The position numbers and the translations under genes are program-made. Shown here one piece after another: positions 34,882-46,108 of a DNA stretch of 64,000 bases (the stretch's first letter is position 1; the number at the start of each line of letters is the position of its first letter). Source of the DNA: Rhinopomastus cyanomelas (Eukaryota > Chordata > Aves > Bucerotiformes > Rhinopomastidae); NCBI GenBank assembly GCA_013400115.1, contig VXBP01009315.1:80120-144119 (forward strand), read 5' to 3'. The notes beneath the pieces are model-generated. The model was not told the DNA's origin. It ran no database searches and was given only the letters and a program-made list of their open reading frames with translations.

Positions 34882-37192
34882 TGGACCCCAAGAAAAAATG
34901 AAGCAAGAAAAAGGAAGTCTTAATGGAAGAGGAAGAAAACAACAGGTGAAGAACAGGGACAGAACATGGCAGAAGATCAGAGTTAGATTAAAAGCCATAG
35001 GCAGAGCTGACGTCCCTGCCCTGTAGGCCATGGTTTCAGATGCCTTTGCACGTATCTCATTCAGTGGGAGAAGCCTCTACTTAGAGTTTAAGTGATTTCA
35101 TTCCTTCCTGATAATAAAGGAGTTCACAAGGAAGAAGAATGATCATAATTTTTCTGTGGAAGGGAAGAATGGGTCCCAGATAATAACATTCATTATTTAA
35201 TAAAATACTTTATAGAAAAGATACAAAAAAATAGTAATTAGTGCAATATTTTTTTAAAAGAAATTATTCCCATTATAACACATATAATACACATTTCTGA
35301 AGCATGACCTGAGCAGAGTTCTACAGATAGAGTGAGAAGGTGATCCCTTTAGAAATATTTCTGCAATTAAATTCCAAGAAGCAGAGCAAGGTACTACACC
35401 TAAAAGTGACCAAGTGCAACAAGTGATGTAAGTTTTTTGCAGCTCAAATCTACATGACAGCACATACAGTCATACATCAGCATGTCGAGCGCTGTCAGGA
35501 ATCTTGTAAATAAACTAGTGAGAGAAAATTAGCACTGTCCATTACAACAACTTGCATAGGCTGAGAAAAAAATGGGAAAAATTTAGGGAAACGAGTTTTT
35601 ATAGAGATTTTGAGAAAGAACAGTTTTAAGAAGAGGATCAAAGGAAAGCAATTTCTATAGATCCTGGTGGGAAGTTGTGTGACATTAATGATCTCAATGA
35701 GTTTTCCTCTGCCATTTCTGAAAGAGACAGGCCATGTTGGTCTCTTGATGTAACCCTGATACCTATATTCAGTAGAAATCCTGTTTTTCACCTTCTTACC
35801 ATGGAAATTGTTAGGTCATAAGAAAACAAAGACTTTTATGTTGTTTCCTTACTGTAGCTTAGATTATTATGAGATTCTTTTTCTTTATATTTTATCTTTT
35901 TTACCTTTTCTTTTTTTTTTAACTTTTCTTTCTGTAAATAATATAAGAAGAAACCCCAAAACCAACAACAAAATAACCCCACAGAAAGGATCAACCCAGG
36001 AGAGCATTGTAGATATCAATGGTCAATCATAGTTTTATACCTACTACATATACGCACAGACGGATGACACTGATACAGCAGACATGGCTTAGATAAGATC
36101 AGAAAAAAAGCCAGAGAGTGTAATCAACACAGTCCACTTTCTTTGGAACAGTTGTGATTTACAAGAAGTCTGTGATATAGTCTGTGGATAACGTGGTTTT
36201 CAGGTATACACTCAGTTTTCAGCTTTCCCTTCCTACAGAGGAGTTGACTGTCATCCTTCAACTCCGTGAAGCAGTCTCCAATGACTCATTGGAGCATCAT
36301 TCACAAGGGTCTTTAACTGAGATTTTTCATCCTGTTGGAGCTGAATTTGCAACCTTTAGCATTGTTTACATGGTGCTGTGGCTGTCATTTTGCCTTGGAA
36401 TTGCAAATTTCCTAGTTATGAGAGTCAGCAAGAGAGAACCATCTCTCTTGCGGGCAAAACTGAACATGTCAACAGAGCGGAAAAAAATGTCGCTGCTGGC
36501 ACATTGGAGAAATGCCAAGGTAAACTACCAGCCAATAAACGGAAAATTTTGCTCTGTAAACATTTAGCCTGGGACTTCATCAGCGAAAATCAGCAAATAT
36601 TAGAATCAATAAATGCCCAACTCTCCATCGGAGTCTCCAAGCATGGTTTATTTATCATAATATGTAATGTTTTTTTAATGAAGAGTATAATCAGAACTTT
36701 TTGTAGAATTGAGAGGATATTTCACCTTCCTCACAAAGCTTATTGTTTCAAATAAAAAATACCTGACTTATTTTTTTAATTTTTTTGTTCCCAGTACGGC
36801 AGGTTCAAAGGCAATTGCTCTGCCTGATGTTTTTACTGATACAAAGCAGTTACATAAAGCCTTCACGTTTCTGAGTCTCTTGTTGTTGGTACCCACTTGC
36901 TCCCAGCAGATATGGTTTGTTTCTACTATCTGTCTTATAAATGACTGGAAAGTTTCATTGCAATCTATTAAATGCTTTTCTTGGGGCAGGAGGGGGCTGG
37001 CTATCACAGAATGTTTAATTACTTTACAATTAAACTAATCCACCAAATAAAATTTTAAACAATTTTCTCATGTATGTTTTTACAAACAATCCATTAAACA
37101 TCTTTATCAATAATTTAGTATTTCAGGGTTTTTCTTAGTGAAGGAAAATCAGCACTTCAGCTGTTAAAGGGAATCTTGGTAAGAAGTGGATT
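34882..37192. other. Unique sequence with one candidate conserved block
   Basis: The left half is AT-rich and featureless. A T-rich tract lies at 35,875-35,930. The part at 36,190-36,680 is listed separately because two long frames overlap there. No mobile element is recognised. Confidence 0.45.
36184..36680 (+). other. Candidate conserved element with two overlapping open frames
   Basis: Two plus-strand frames overlap: 36,184-36,567 (127 codons) and 36,378-36,755 (125 codons). The first includes a hydrophobic run, FATFSIVYMVLWLSFCLG, that would suit a membrane segment at residues of about 55-80, followed by a basic stretch. I recognise no protein family, and there is no Kozak-like context or splice evidence that decides for coding. 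A forkhead-like TGTTTAC occurs at 36,363-36,369. The simplest reading is a conserved non-coding element with low stop density; a small unannotated protein is a weaker alternative. Confidence 0.25.
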
Positions 37193-39150
37193 TCATAGAA
37201 TCATAGAATCATCATGGCTGGAAAGGACCTCCAGGGTCATCGAGTCCAGCCCTTTCTCCTAGTGTCTAACCGCTAGACCATATCCCCAAGTGCCGCATCC
37301 ACCCGTTCCTTAAACACCTCCAGGGATGGTCACATCACCACCTCCCTGGGTAATACATTCCAGCACCTAACCACCCTCTCAGTAAAGAATTTCCTTCTAA
37401 CATCCAGTCTAAACCTCCCCTGATGCAACTTGAGGTCATTTCCCCTCATCCTATCATCACCAATCGGAGAGAAGAGACCAACACCAGCCTTGCTACAACC
37501 TCCTTTTAGGTAGTTGTAGAGGGCAATAAGGTCCCCTGTCAGTCTTCTCCAGACTAAACAACCCCAGCTCCCTCAGCCTCTCCTCATAGAGCATGCCCTC
37601 CAGCCCCTTCACCAGCTTGGTTGCCCTTCTTTGGACTCGCTCCAGCACCTCAGTGTCCTTCCTGTACTGTGGTGACCAAACCTGGACACAGTCCTCGAGG
37701 TGCGGTCTCACAAGTGTGAGTACAGGGGCACAATCACCTTCCTGCTCCTACTGGTCATGCTGTTTCTGATACAGGCCAGGATGCCATTGGCCTTCTTGGC
37801 CACCTGGGCACACTGCTGGCTCATGTTCAGCCGGCTGTCAATCAACACCCCAGGTCCTTCTCCACCAGGCAGCTCTCCAGCCACTCTTCTCCAAGCCTGT
37901 AGCGTTGCTGGGGGTTGTTGTGACCACAGTGCATGACCCGGCACTTGGCCTTGTTAAACCTCATACAATTGAGCTCAGCCCATTGCTCCAGCCTGTCCAG
38001 ATCTCACTGCAGACCCTCCCTACCCTCCAGCAGATCGACACTTGTGCTCAATTTTGTGTCATCCGCAAATTGACTGAGGGTGCACTCGATCCCCTCATCC
38101 AGATCATTGATAAAGATATTAAACAAGACCGGTCCCAAAACTGAGCCATGAGGGACACCACCTGTGACTGGCCGCCAACTGGATTTCACGCTGTTCACCA
38201 CCACCCTCTGGGCTTGGCCGTCTAGCCAATGTCTAACCCAGCAAAGAGTCCTCCTGTCTACGCCATGAGCCACAGCTTCTCCAGCAGAATGCTGTGGGAA
38301 ACGGTGTCAAATGCCTTCCTGAAGTCCAGGTAGACAACATCCACCGCTTTTCCCTCATCCACTAGGCGGGTCACCTGATCACAGAAGGAGATCAGGTTGG
38401 TTAAACAGGACTTGCCCTTCATGAACCCATGCTGACTGGGCCTGATCCCCCCTGTTGTCCTGCGCGTGCCGTGTGATCACCCCCAAGATGAACTGTTCCA
38501 TGACTTTCCCTGGTACCGAGGTCAGGCTGACAGGCCTGTAGCTGCCTGGATCATCCTTCCTGTCCTTCTTGTAGATGGGTGGGTGTCACATTGGCAAGTC
38601 TCCAGTCATCCTGGACCTCCCCTGTTGACCAGGATTGCTGGTAGATGATGGAGAGAGGCTTGGCAAGTTCCTCCGCCAGCTCCCTCAGCACTCTTGGGTG
38701 AATCCCATCTGGCCCCATAGGCTTGTGAGTATCCAGTTGGCCTAGAAAGTCATTAGTCATCACTTCCTGGATTATGAGGGGATCAATCTGGTCTCCATCC
38801 CTGTCCTCCAGTTCAGGGGACAGAGTAGCAGGAGGATGACCAGATTGACTATTAAAGACTGAGGCAAAGGCAGCATTAAGTACCACAGCCTTATCCCCGT
38901 CCTCAGTAACAATGTTCCCCTTTGCATCCAGTAAGGGATGGAGACTCTCCCTGGATCTTTTCTTGTTAATATATTTGTAAAAACTCTTTTTATTGTCTCT
39001 TGCAGTGGTGGCCAGGCTGAGTTCTAGCTGAGCTTTTGCCTCCCTAATGTTCTTTCTACATAACCTAACTAAATTCCTATACTCCTCTTGAGTAGCCAAT
39101 CCCTGTTTCCAAAGGTGGTAGGCTCTCTTCTTTCTCCTTTGTTGCATAGT
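37193..39150 (-). mobile_element. CR1 LINE, 2 kb antisense copy, longest in window
   Basis: It begins with 'tcatagaatcatagaatcat' (element 3' end) and 'catggctggaaaggacctcc', and runs through the C-terminal coding end, the thumb, the RT palm and fingers and part of the linker upstream of RT. Similarity stops near 39,150 after the codons for MQQRRKKRAYHLWKQG. A full CR1 is about 4.5 kb, so the endonuclease and ORF1 are missing. Its subfamily differs from the young octamer-tailed copies. Confidence 0.94.
37493..39147 (-). pseudogene. CR1 ORF2 RT remnant, frameshifted
   Basis: The coding remnant is split into at least four minus-strand pieces. 39,147-38,551 (198 codons) carries the pre-RT linker and RT fingers, including KPMGPDGIHPRVLRELA. 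It loses frame at about 38,575-38,585, where the plus strand has a GGGT run. 38,273-38,004 contains QRVVVNS, SVLGPVLFNIFINDLDEG and the catalytic FADDTKL (FADD at 38,058-38,069). 37,944-37,708 holds VLIDSRLNMSQQCAQVAKK. 37,711-37,493 holds MRPHLEDCVQVW and LVKGLEGMLYEERLRELGLFS. The frames do not join, so this is a dead copy. It is the best-preserved RT in the window for classifying the subfamily. Confidence 0.9.
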
Positions 39151-40619
39151 AGGATCTCATAGGAGGAAGGGAAATACAGATGGAAATTACAGATAGCAGA
39201 TCCTAAAACCAGGTTTCCCCGGAGTCAGTGGTACCTCAGTGCTGCAGTCCATGAAGGGCACTGGACAGTCTCCAGGGGTTTTTCTTTTAGAGGGAGCACT
39301 GTAGTTAAGCTGCACAGTTAAAAAAGCCTTTCTAAGACCTCCTTCTCAGTAAATATAAATTGCATGAGAGGCACTGTTTGACAAGTCACAGTGTCCACAG
39401 AGCGAGCCCAGGGTAACAGGACTGATGTATAAAGTACTCCAACCCGGCCTGAGAGTGGGGAACAGCTGGGCTGCAATTTGTCACAGCAGGACATAAGTCT
39501 TGCCATTGCTGGGTCCAAGATCCAGGTGTTTGTCAAATAACACTATAAATCATCTTACATGGTGGTTCTTTTAAGCAGAGGAGTTGAATGCTAAATAGAG
39601 CCCAGGAAACTAGAAAACACTACTGCTTCACAGTGGATTTAGACACTCGTAGGTTGCTGTCACAATTCCAGGTAAAAATGGACACATAAGATTCTCCTTA
39701 GAATATTAATTTAACTCAGTGCTAGTTCTAGGCAGGAGCGTAGCTAGCAGCCTTTTCATCATTGTTGTGAATGTGAAATTCTAATTTCTGTGTCACAGTC
39801 AGAACCAACTTTAGAACAACGCTGCTCTGAACAAAAGCATTTCAGACTGGTCTCTCTCAGCCGTGTTGATAGATTCAATAACAAATTTTGGATCCCTGAT
39901 ACTGTGTCAAATAGATGCAAAGAAGTCTAGTCCTGGCTCTGTATCTCACTGTCTTTTTTTTTGTTTGGGAAGATTATATGAAACACTTTCCCTTTAACAT
40001 CTGCTGCCTGCCTCTAAGTGATGAACTAGGTTCCAGACACAATTTCTGCAGGTAACCAGCTGTGATACCCAGCAGTGATTCATAATACTAAAGTGTTTAT
40101 GGAGATTTTTGAATTTACATGTTTATGAAGTTTACAGTGTGACATAAGAGGAAATAATTTAATTGATGTTGTTTATTTTGCTGCAGCTATGGCTCTGAGG
40201 TTCTCAGTACAGTAAATTAAGTTAGTGTGCACCTATCACTGTACGGTTGCCAACCTCTACACGACAGGACGTATCGTGTGGAGAAAGAAGTGTACAAGAA
40301 CAAGAGTGACAATTCTGTACTCTAAAAGCCATCGACAAAGACTCTGCAATGCAATTGAGTTCAAGAATTTTAATTATTCAAAAATGAAAAATAATCAGTC
40401 GGGGAATGACTGCTTTCATTGGTACACAATTAAGTATCTGCAAGGCAAACGGTGACTGCAGAGGCATCTCACTGCAGGAACAAGAAAAGAAACAGATTCA
40501 TTCAAGGAGATCCCAAAGAAAAGTTTATCAGAAGATTTTAGTTTAATTCAACAGCTACTGACTTTGTGCTATGGTTTGAAAATTACCAAAATTTTCAGAT
40601 GTATAGAGTTCTGCTTTCA
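39151..40619. other. Unique sequence, no gene seen
   Basis: No gene or LINE is recognised in these 1.5 kb. The composition rises in GC toward the right edge, where the LTR-like block starts. The frames at 39,318-39,536 and 40,225-40,455 have no recognisable domain. Confidence 0.45.
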
Positions 40620-41915
40620 TGAAGAAAGAGGGCTGACGACCCAGTCCTGCTGTTTTGTCTTCTGGGAGCATTTCCCCAGCACATCGACAGGGCGCTCTGT
40701 CTTTGCTCCCCACCACTTCTGGGTGAAGGGAGGGGAGACAGGACAGGAGTGGACACAGCTGCTGCTGCAACACGTCTGTCCTCCTGGAGGAATGGGATGG
40801 GCAGTGGCTGCCCTCCATCCTGAGCCCCTGTTATGCCTGGGGGAGGCAGGCCAAAAAGCAGGCCCCAACTTGGCCTGGTCCTGAGCTGGAATGGGGGGCC
40901 GAGAAGCAAGACTCAGCACCCCCCACCTCAAGCTGGTACGGTGGGCCGACAAGTAAGAATTTAGTGCTGATTCCTTTCCCCTATAGCTGAAGAGAGAGAG
41001 AGACAGGAGGGGAATGGAACTGTTTTGGCCACGTTTGCGTCATGGGGAGGCCCCTGCTGGCGCCAGCCGTGAGTTCGTTGCCATCTTGAGCTCATCATGT
41101 GGTCAGTTTTGCAGCCGGTTGCCGCCATCTTTGGACCACTGATCAGCAGGAAGAGAATCTTTGTCATTTCTGCCATTGAGAAAAGCTTGGGATGCTCAAG
41201 TACTGAGGAGAGAAGAAGCCTTGGGAGAAGCATCTGAGAATTCCTTTGTGCTTAGCTGAAGTGTGTGCTCTGAAGGAAGCAAAAGGACTTTAGAATCGTT
41301 AGACCTTGGGCAAGAAAGGATACTGGGTTCTTTTTTGAAATCACGTGAACTGCAGGTTCTGAGACATCAAGCTTGTCTGATCAGCATTTTACTGGACAAG
41401 CTACACTGAAGAATTGAAGAGTTCACCAGTCTGGAACGCCCGAGGGTTTGGCATCTGCGGACTAGAGTGTATGACTTATAGAGGACCTGGAAGGTGTCTC
41501 AGAATGAATAGAAGAGACGGTGGTTGTACCCCTCTCTTCATGACTGACATGCTTTCCCCTAGTTTCTAATGTGAAAACCCCAGGATCAATATGGTAGTGT
41601 TTTTTTCAGAATATGTGATGGCATTTATGTTGGAGTTCCTGGTTTGTGTGCACTAACTTGCTTAACTTTTCTTTCTTCTTTCTGTATATAGTTACAGGTT
41701 TAATATACCCTTTCTCATTTTCCCTAAGCTATCCATTGTCTAGCAAATTCTATCCGAGATCTCATCAAGACCTAGCTGCTTTTCCTTTTCCTTTTTTAAT
41801 TGTGGTCTTGAACCCACCACACCTTATCTGTCATGAGAAAGATGCAGAGGAGTCATCTGTTTCTATTTGTGAAGCACTAATTAATATGGACTATGTTTTG
41901 GCATAAACTATGTGA
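40620..41915 (+). mobile_element. Possible old LTR or ERV leader, sense
   Basis: The first 600 bases are clearly more GC-rich than their surroundings, with YY1-like words GCCGCCATCTT at 41,121-41,131 and GCCATCTTG at about 41,080. The last 250 bases read 'gttacaggtttaatataccc', 'gacctagctgcttttccttt' and 'tggactatgttttggcataa', which resemble the 3' part of an avian ERVL-type LTR as I remember it. Overlapping frames in the GC-rich part on both strands have no protein character. Alternatives are a CpG-poor promoter with a 5' untranslated exon, or two unrelated elements side by side. The boundaries are approximate. Confidence 0.35.
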
Positions 41916-42205
41916 AATAGGCTTATTACAGTTGTTACTGATCTTTGGGTCGGCCCCAGGCTTTCCAATGGTTTATACAGTAATGCTTGATGTCTAATGG
42001 TAACTCAGTAGTACTGAAAGCATCATCCTGCTTCTGGTCTTTTAGTTGAAATCAGGAGCTGGGAGGAATTTAAGAATTACAAATACAATTTCATTGTACT
42101 TTCTCTTTCCTTTCCTGACCTCTGCAATCTCTTTAAAGGTTTATCTAATTTTGCCAGGTGTGATACTGGTTCCTTGATAAACATCACTCCATAGGATGAT
42201 CTTCT

Positions 42206-42915
42206 ATGTTGTATGGGTTTGATTCAATGTCATGGAAGAAGAGAGGTTGCTCAAGGTTTTGCATTGCAGCATAAGAACATCTCCCAGCTGTGTCATAATC
42301 TGATAAACTTGACATATACACCTCTGGGTCCCTTTCCTCTTCTTAAATACGGGATCCATTATTACAGAGTCCAGGCTGAGCACACCATGGCAGCTGTTTT
42401 ACTCTTTGACCACGGTGATGGAGGAGAGAGTGAGCCTGTGGAGACTCAGCTCAGCAGAGAAGGGACCCCACAAAAGCATGGTGAAGTGCATGGAGAAGGA
42501 GCGTTCCATCTGTAGCCTGTGGAGGATGTCATGCTGGAGCAACGGACTGGTCCTGAGGACACTGAGAAGGTGACTTATCCTGAAACGAATCACTGACTCT
42601 GAGGAGGGAAGCTGGGCTGGAGCGGTCAGGTGCTGAGATGGCCCACAGCCTGTGAAAAACCCTCATGTTGGTCAGAGAAAGCTCACAGAGGATTTGTCTC
42701 CTGTATAGGAAGAGGATGCCATGCTGACACAGGGAGAAGGATTGTTCAGGGTTTTTTCTCCTGAGGGAATGAGAAAACAGAGTTGGGTCCAGGTGTGTCA
42801 GAACCATGTGAATGCTTTCCGAATGTCTTGGTGATGGGGTCTTGCTTTTCCCCAAATCAACTCTGCCACTTTTTGTCTGTAAATCATAAGTGGCAAGTGA
42901 CGACAGTGTTGTTTA
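42206..42915 (+). mobile_element. Avian ERVL-type LTR remnant, sense
   Basis: The mid-part has the periodic wording seen in this avian LTR group: 'gtagcctgtggaggatgtca', 'tgctggagcaacggactggt' and 'gaagctgggctggagcggtc'. It is followed by 'ctgaggggaatg'-like sequence and then 'actttttgtctgtaaatcat' near the 3' end. The family resemblance to the antisense LTR at 24,514-24,970 is in the same class of motif (segments ending 'gctggagc'). No gag, pro-pol or env sequence is visible on either side. The termini are decayed and I could not identify a target-site duplication. Confidence 0.45.
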
Positions 42916-43371
42916 AATGCTCATTAGCATTTTTGCTCTGTAGTTAATTTATCCTGGGTCTGGCCAGTCCTGGCTAACTGATGACAGACACAGAAATAAC
43001 CATCTTTACAATCGTGTTACATTAAAAAAAAAAAAAAAGATAAAGAGAAAAGGGGAAAAATAAAAGGAAAAATGTGACATGTCTTGTTAATTGATCCCAG
43101 AGACAACCACTACAACTTGGTTTGTATATCTACGTTAGTATCTCTTGCCTTCCAGAATAGGCTGGCTTCATCCAAATGGCTTTTGAGAACAATCCCTCTC
43201 CTGTGCAAGCCCCAATGCTTGGAAATGTCTAGGAATTATTTGTGAGAATGGTATCTAATGAAGGACAAAACTGGGCTGGGAACATACTAAGAATTAATTT
43301 ATTGAATTGATTAGTGTGGGGTATTGCCTTGTCTCTCATCCAAACGGGCAATATCTAGATGCAGCCCTGAA
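42916..43371. other. Unique spacer with an A-rich run
   Basis: About 450 bases between the LTR and the next CR1. An uninterrupted A run of about 15 bases lies at 43,024-43,038, followed by purine-rich sequence. Nothing else is recognised. Confidence 0.5.
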
Positions 43372-43700
43372 TAGAATCATAGAATCATAGAATCATTACG
43401 GATTGGAAGGGACCTCGAAAGATCATCTAGTCCAATCCGCCTGCAACAGCACCTAAACCAAGTCACACAGGAACCTATCCAGTTGGGTCTTGAATATCTC
43501 CAGTGAGGGAGACTCCACAACAACTGCCCTGGGCGGCCTGTTCCAGTGCTCCGTCAGAAGTTCCTTCTCAGGTTGATGTGGAACCTCCTATGTTCCAGCT
43601 GACAACCATTGCCCCTCGTCCTATCACTACATGACACCGAGAACAGCCCGGTTCCATCCTCCTGACACCCACCCCTCAAATATTTGTAGACATTAATGAT
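43372..43700 (-). mobile_element. CR1 LINE, 3' fragment, antisense, young with deletions
   Basis: The 3' terminus shows AGAATCAT-type octamers (43,372-43,396), then 'ggattggaagggacctcgaa'. It is the same subfamily as 15,869-16,248, with two small deletions relative to it: 'aggatc' is missing after 'caacagc' near 43,448, and about 20 bases are missing between 'tgctccgtca' and 'gaagttcctt' near 43,556. There is also a small insertion around 'acaactgccctggg'. The 5' truncation follows 'tttgtagacattaatga'. Confidence 0.9.
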
Positions 43701-44109
43701 TCTGTCATTCTGCTTCATGCTTTAAAGCATTTGCTTTAAGGGAAATGACCGAACTTAACAGGAAACTTCAAGCATTCAGTAGTTGGTTGTTTCCTTGAAA
43801 GATTCATCTGGCATTTAATAGGAATTAGATCCCTGCTATAAATTCCATAGGATGACTCAAATGCTCTACAGACAATAAACTTTTCCTCTATTAAGTGTCT
43901 GAGATATTTAGAGTAATTTCTAGAGAACCTCATTGATTAAGTCACAATTAAATTCTAAAGTACTTTCCCACCAGGGTACAAGTAATTATCAGGAGCCAGA
44001 TTCTTCACACCCTGGCATCTTGAGCAAAGAATGAAAAATGCTTATGATATCATTGTATCCACATTTTCTATTTCTTGTGCACTAATGTAGAGTCCACAAA
44101 GAACTCTCT
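43701..44109. other. Unique sequence, no gene seen
   Basis: About 400 AT-rich bases with no recognised element between a young and an ancient CR1 fragment. Confidence 0.5.
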
Positions 44110-44300
44110 CCTAATTTTTCTCTCTCTTCTTAAAACTCTTCATTTTCAGACTCTGCAATAGCTCCTATCACAAGATGTTCTGTAAACCCTTTATCATTTC
44201 AGTTGTGCTCCACTGAATTTTTTCAATAGCTCATTGACGTCCTTTGTGTACTGCAGGGACTAAACCATGCTCTCTACTTCATTGGTAGCTATAGTAAGTA
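44110..44300 (-). mobile_element. Ancient CR1-type fragment, antisense
   Basis: Text such as 'atcatttcagttgtgctcca', 'caatagctcattgacgtcct' and 'tgtgtactgcagggactaaa' matches the antisense of the CR1 thumb region, where a live copy reads like 'ttggctgccctctggac ... attgatgtc ... gtattgtggggccc'. Divergence is heavy. The neighbouring fragment at 44,640 belongs to a more 3' part of the element although it lies further right, so the two are separate insertions or rearranged. Confidence 0.5.
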
Positions 44301-44639
44301 AGAAAGGAAATGCTGGAGACAATCCTTCACATCACACTCAAGTAGCTCCTATTAAGCCTTTTTGGTGTCATGCTAAAAAAGAACTATTAGGTGCTTTCAC
44401 CGTATTAGTCTGAACGAGAAAACCCACAGCCATCAGTAATAAGTGAGAGACCTGCTGAAGTACTATTAATCTCAGAGCTGCAACTCTGGACAAAGCATAC
44501 ATTTGTATTAGATCACTTATTTGGGAAAAAAATTCTTTCAGTCACTTGAGTTCATTTTTAGTCTTTTCACATTGTCTGAGCCCATGCATTTGTTCTGTTA
44601 ATGATACCAAATCATAAAGTCCATGAGTTGAGCAGGCAC
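44301..44639. other. Unique spacer between two ancient CR1 fragments
   Basis: Nothing recognisable in about 340 bases. Confidence 0.45.
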
Positions 44640-44805
44640 TCCTCTAGGTTGCTTTGTCCAAAGCAGGTTAGCTAAAGCAAGTTGCTCAGGTTCATGTCCA
44701 TTTTGCTTTTTAATTTCACCAAGAATGGAGACTCACATCCTTGCTGGGCAAATTGTTTAACTGCTCTTACAATAAAGATTTTTTCTTATGTTTGTAGAGG
44801 GAAAT
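44640..44805 (-). mobile_element. Ancient CR1-type 3' fragment, antisense
   Basis: It reads 'gcaagttgctcaggttcatg', 'aatggagactcacatccttg', 'ctgggcaaattgtttaactg' and 'aaagattttttcttatgttt', a decayed version of the antisense CR1 segment 'gagactccacaacctccctgg ... aagaagttccttct' found in all the younger copies. The terminal octamers are gone. Confidence 0.55.
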
Positions 44806-45532
44806 ATGACTAAAAATTTTGATGAAGATAACTACAGACACCTAGGTGTTACAGAAACATCATTGCAGTAGTAAGAAAAGAACAGGAATAAAAACCCTAA
44901 AAAGTATCTGACACTTGCCATAACATTTTGTGAATTGTTATCATAGCAAAACGAAGTGCTTCTCCAAGAATTCTGGGTTTTCTGATCACTTTTCAAAAAT
45001 CAGCATTCTGTTGGAAAAACAAAAAGCCTGAACATTTATTTACATGGCTACATGTAGTAGCTACAGCCTTGTATACAATATCCCAGCTGTTCTTCCCCAT
45101 AGGTTCTGATAAGTTGGTCAGTAAGCTGTTAAAGATATTGGCAATGAATATGTTGTTTGAATACTTTTTCCTGAAACAACTATCCAGCTACTCTGAAATC
45201 TGCCTTCTGTTAAATAAGCATTAAACTGTCAGGAGAGAATGGACTTATTAATAAGTTTCACACGTTGATTAATTACAAATGTGATGTAACAAGATGTGGG
45301 ACCAAGCCATCTTGTGTGAATTAGGCAAAAGCAAGACAGATGTTTATAGCTGCAGGATGGGCCTCCATTCCATTCAGCTTCCAGAAGACTACATATATAG
45401 CATGTATAGGTTCAAGAGTTACCTAACTTTGGGTTAGGTACTGTGCTTATACAGATTTCAGCAAAACCAGTTTCTGGAGGACAAGATGATCTTAGACTTC
45501 AGTCTAGGGTCATCAGTGCTGGTGTTGAGTGC
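44806..45532. other. Unique sequence upstream of an LTR
   Basis: AT-rich sequence without recognised elements or genes. Confidence 0.5.
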
Positions 45533-46108
45533 TGTCATGGATTTGGCTGGTATATAATTACTTTCCTTCCTAGTAATTGTTGGTGCTGGATGAGAATTAC
45601 TTGAAAACACACTAGGTGTTTTACTTGTTACTGACTAGCATTTTTATTATAAAACAAAGATTGTTCAGTTTCCCAGGCTTTGCCAGCAAGCAGCACAAGC
45701 AGCTATGAGGACATATGTCCAGGAGAGGTGACCTGATACGGTCAGAGGGATACTCCACACCATAGGGCATCATGCTCAGTAAATAAACTGGAGTGAGCTG
45801 GCTGGGCAGTGCCAATCACTGTTGGGGACTTAGCTTGACATTGGTCAGTGGGAGGTGAGCAATTGCATTGTGCTCTGCTTCTTTTCACAGATTTTTTTTT
45901 ACCCTAGCTTTGTTATCTTCCTTTTAATAATAATAATAATCAATTATTATTACTACAATATTTTGTTTCAATTATTAAACTGTTTTTATCTCATCCTTGA
46001 ATTTTAATTGTTTTGTTTCTCCTCTTCATAGCACTGTGAGGTGGGAGATGGGGTAAGAGAACAAGCAGCTGCATGGTGCTTACTTGCCAACTGGGAATAA
46101 ATCATTAC
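45533..46108 (+). mobile_element. Avian ERVL-type solo LTR, sense
   Basis: This is the clearest LTR in the window. It opens TGTCATGGATTTGGCTGG and continues 'ttccttcctagtaattgttg'. A 'ggatactccacaccatagg' then 'catcatgctcagtaaataaa' segment corresponds to the U3 core-promoter area, with AAATAAA in place of a TATA box. Next come 'cattggtcagtgggaggtga', an AAT/ATT-rich tract at 45,926-45,955, 'ttattaaactgtttttatct', and the end 'gcttacttgccaactgggaa'. This order is that of a widespread avian ERVL-group LTR as I recall it. No internal retroviral genes and no second LTR are present nearby, so it is a solo LTR. The bases flanking it do not show a target-site duplication, probably because the 3' terminus has decayed. 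Confidence 0.75.

Noticed and set aside
40555..40952. Four overlapping frames on both strands as coding
   Set aside because: All lie in the same GC-rich patch, in different phases, with no conserved-looking motif; they are composition effects.
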